NCBI GenBank assembly: GCA_037968755.1
Contig: JBBKWB010000170.1
Coordinates: 1-16,727, forward strand
Reading direction: 5' to 3'
DNA length: 16,727 nucleotides
Origin: Woeseia sp037968755
GTDB taxonomy: Bacteria > Pseudomonadota > Gammaproteobacteria > Steroidobacterales > Woeseiaceae
The translations under genes and the position numbers were made by a program. Numbering within the stretch: the first letter of the stretch is position 1; every line of letters begins with the position of its first letter. This document shows, one piece after another, positions 15,851 through 16,727 of the stretch. Below the pieces are notes generated by a model that made no database searches, was not told where the DNA came from, and worked only from the letters and a program-made list of their open reading frames with translations.

Positions 15851-16405
15851 ATGAAATTGTTAGCATCACTAAGAGTGGCAGCCGGGGTTTTGCTGCTAAC
15901 CGCAGCTGGCAGCGCATCAGCCGTAATGATAACGGACCAAAGCGCGGTCACTACGGGCGGGCAGGTTTTCAATTACAGCTTCGGCGGCCTTTCTGCAACA
16001 TCCGACGCGCATGTTATGACGTTGTTCGGTCGCGGCGATTACACAATTAACGCGGGTTCGGGCGCTGGAGAAACTGCAAGCTGGGATCTTGACGGGTTGA
16101 TCTCTGGACTCGTGCACACCATCAACACTCTTCCCGCGAATGTTGTGGTGACGGAGCATAGCCTGCAGGACGTGTCGTTCAGTGCAACATTTAGCGTGCT
16201 TGGCGCCACTATGGCTGCGTTGACGTCTGACGGCATGATTAACGTTACTCTGACTAATTCGTCGGGTGTGAACGTCATTTCCGCAAACAGCTTCCTCGGA
16301 TTCTCTCTGGAGCCGCAAGCGGTGCCAGAACCGGCAACCTTGGGTCTGTTCGGGCTAGGGCTGGCTGCAATTGGCTTTTCGAGAAGGCGAGGACAAAAAT
16401 CCTAG
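15851..16405 (+). CDS. PEP-CTERM sorting domain protein
   Basis: 184 residues from ATG 15851, which has AAAGGGGA as ribosome binding site 6-7 bases upstream; the open frame begins earlier (15770) but that part would precede or overlap the promoter region. Signal peptide MKLLASLRVAAGVLLLTAAGSASA. The mature domain is Ser/Thr/Asn/Gly-rich, low in charge and beta-rich, with no cysteine. The C-terminal sorting signal is complete: VPEPA (158-162), hydrophobic TLGLFGLGLAAIGF, then the basic SRRRGQKS. In this system exosortase cleaves at the PEP motif and the protein goes to the surface or extracellular matrix. No exosortase is in the window, so it must be encoded elsewhere. It has its own sigma-54 promoter and terminator, a monocistronic unit. 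The exact role (matrix, adhesin) is unknown. Confidence 0.92.
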   Translation: MKLLASLRVAAGVLLLTAAGSASAVMITDQSAVTTGGQVFNYSFGGLSATSDAHVMTLFGRGDYTINAGSGAGETASWDLDGLISGLVHTINTLPANVVVTEHSLQDVSFSATFSVLGATMAALTSDGMINVTLTNSSGVNVISANSFLGFSLEPQAVPEPATLGLFGLGLAAIGFSRRRGQKS

Positions 16406-16428
16406 CAAGCTAGAATCAGAGTTGGAAG

Positions 16429-16453
16429 CCTCGCCCAGTGCGGGGTTTTTTTT
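16429..16453 (+). terminator. intrinsic terminator of the PEP-CTERM gene
   Basis: CCTCGC (16429-16434) and GCGGGG (16440-16445) form a 6-bp stem with one T-G pair and loop CCAGT, followed by eight T residues. It starts 23 bp after the stop codon. A small inverted repeat CTAGC-AA-GCTAG (16402-16413) also spans the stop. Confidence 0.85.
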
Positions 16454-16466
16454 GTCGAGAATAACT

Positions 16467-16487
16467 GGCGACAGACCTCAGTCTCTG
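16467..16487 (+). repeat. degenerate REP-like repeat R6
   Basis: GGCGACAGACCTCAGTCTCTG aligns to copy R3 over its first 22 bases with several changes. It lies just after the PEP-CTERM terminator. A faded member of the family is likely but not certain. Confidence 0.4.
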
Positions 16488-16530
16488 AAAAGGCCAAACG
16501 AAATTGACGTCCTTAGTCGCGCATAACTGA

Positions 16531-16628
16531 TGGTGGATACGTTGCGATTCGAACCTGGCACGCTCGCCATCGATAAGAGGATCACGGTGGCCTGGCAGTG
16601 TGATTAACCACTAAACAGATAACAATCC
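16531..16628 (-). other. tRNA-like degenerate sequence
   Basis: The minus strand reads GGATTGTTATCTGTTTAGTGG... and ends GGTTCGAATCGCAACGTATCCACCA (98 nt in all). It has a tRNA-type T loop (TTCGAAT), a D-loop-like AGTGGTTAA, a 3' CCA and GGAT/ATCC as the outer acceptor pairs. But the T stem is mostly mismatched and the rest of the acceptor stem and anticodon stem do not close. It may be a decayed tRNA of the long-variable-arm class. No anticodon can be read with confidence. Confidence 0.25.
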
Positions 16629-16675
16629 TAGCGGCGTATTACGCGGTTGATTCGCGCAGGGTCCAGAAACAAATT

Positions 16676-16693
16676 GGGCCCCGAATGGGGCCC
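16676..16693. terminator. terminator of the right-edge tmRNA copy
   Basis: GGGCCCC (16676-16682) and GGGGCCC (16687-16693) form a perfect 7-bp stem with loop GAAT. On the minus strand it starts 9 nt after the CCA end and is followed by AATTTGTTT. Its make-up is close to the hairpin behind the first tmRNA copy, so the terminator seems to have been copied with the gene end. Confidence 0.7.
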
Positions 16694-16701
16694 GCATTTG
16701 T

Positions 16702-16727
16702 TGGTGGAGGCGGCGGGAATCGAACCC
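16702..16727 (-). ncRNA. ssrA: tmRNA-type 3' end, cut by the window edge
   Basis: The last 26 bases read on the minus strand GGGTTCGATTCCCGCC-GCCTCCACCA, identical to the 3' end of the first tmRNA copy and followed by a similar terminator. This may be the intact ssrA gene, as the copy at 15434 lacks its 5' half. Only the T arm and acceptor end are visible, so a tRNA with the same end cannot be strictly excluded. Confidence 0.6.

Overview
The window looks like chromosomal DNA of a gammaproteobacterium: about 55-58% GC by eye, a 607-residue BipA/TypA next to an SrkA (YihE/RdoA)-type kinase, a UspE-like tandem stress protein, many predicted lipoproteins, and a PEP-CTERM protein. PEP-CTERM/exosortase systems are typical of environmental, biofilm-forming Proteobacteria. 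A marine or sediment lineage (Woeseiales/Chromatiales-like) fits, but that is inference and no marker gene for it is present.

Left part (1-4650). A partial unknown gene runs off the left edge on the minus strand. Two small membrane proteins and a gene-free stretch with a CRP-like palindrome follow. Next comes a translationally coupled minus-strand pair: an exported HExxH metallopeptidase-like protein and a Ycf46-like AAA+ ATPase, joined by a 1-nt stop/start overlap. Divergent to this pair is an NlpC/P60 lipoprotein.

Middle (4651-10744). Two overlapping lipoprotein genes of unknown function, then a region with a long stem-loop, then bipA and srkA overlapping by ATGA, all on the minus strand. 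Divergent from bipA is a HAD-IB phosphatase/PlsC acyltransferase fusion. It probably ends at a weak terminator-like hairpin.

Right part (10745-16727). A 575-residue lipoprotein and a rhodanese/DUF442-type lipoprotein come first, then a gene-remnant region, a UspE-like protein, and a REP-associated tyrosine transposase (RAYT, HUH/Y1). Copies of one short repeat, core GGGGACAGACCACGGTTTT, lie in the gaps around these genes. One direct and one inverted copy bracket the RAYT gene, and the inverted copy encodes its last residues. This is the layout of a REPtron.

Beyond the RAYT, the minus strand carries a recognisable tmRNA (ssrA) 3' region with its own terminator but without the 5' tRNA half or an intact tag. 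A second tmRNA-type 3' end with a similar terminator is cut by the right edge. Between the two copies lies a PEP-CTERM gene with a textbook sigma-54 promoter (TGGCACG-N4-TTGCT), the most informative regulatory signal in the window. I see no integrase, CRISPR array, toxin-antitoxin pair or defence cassette.
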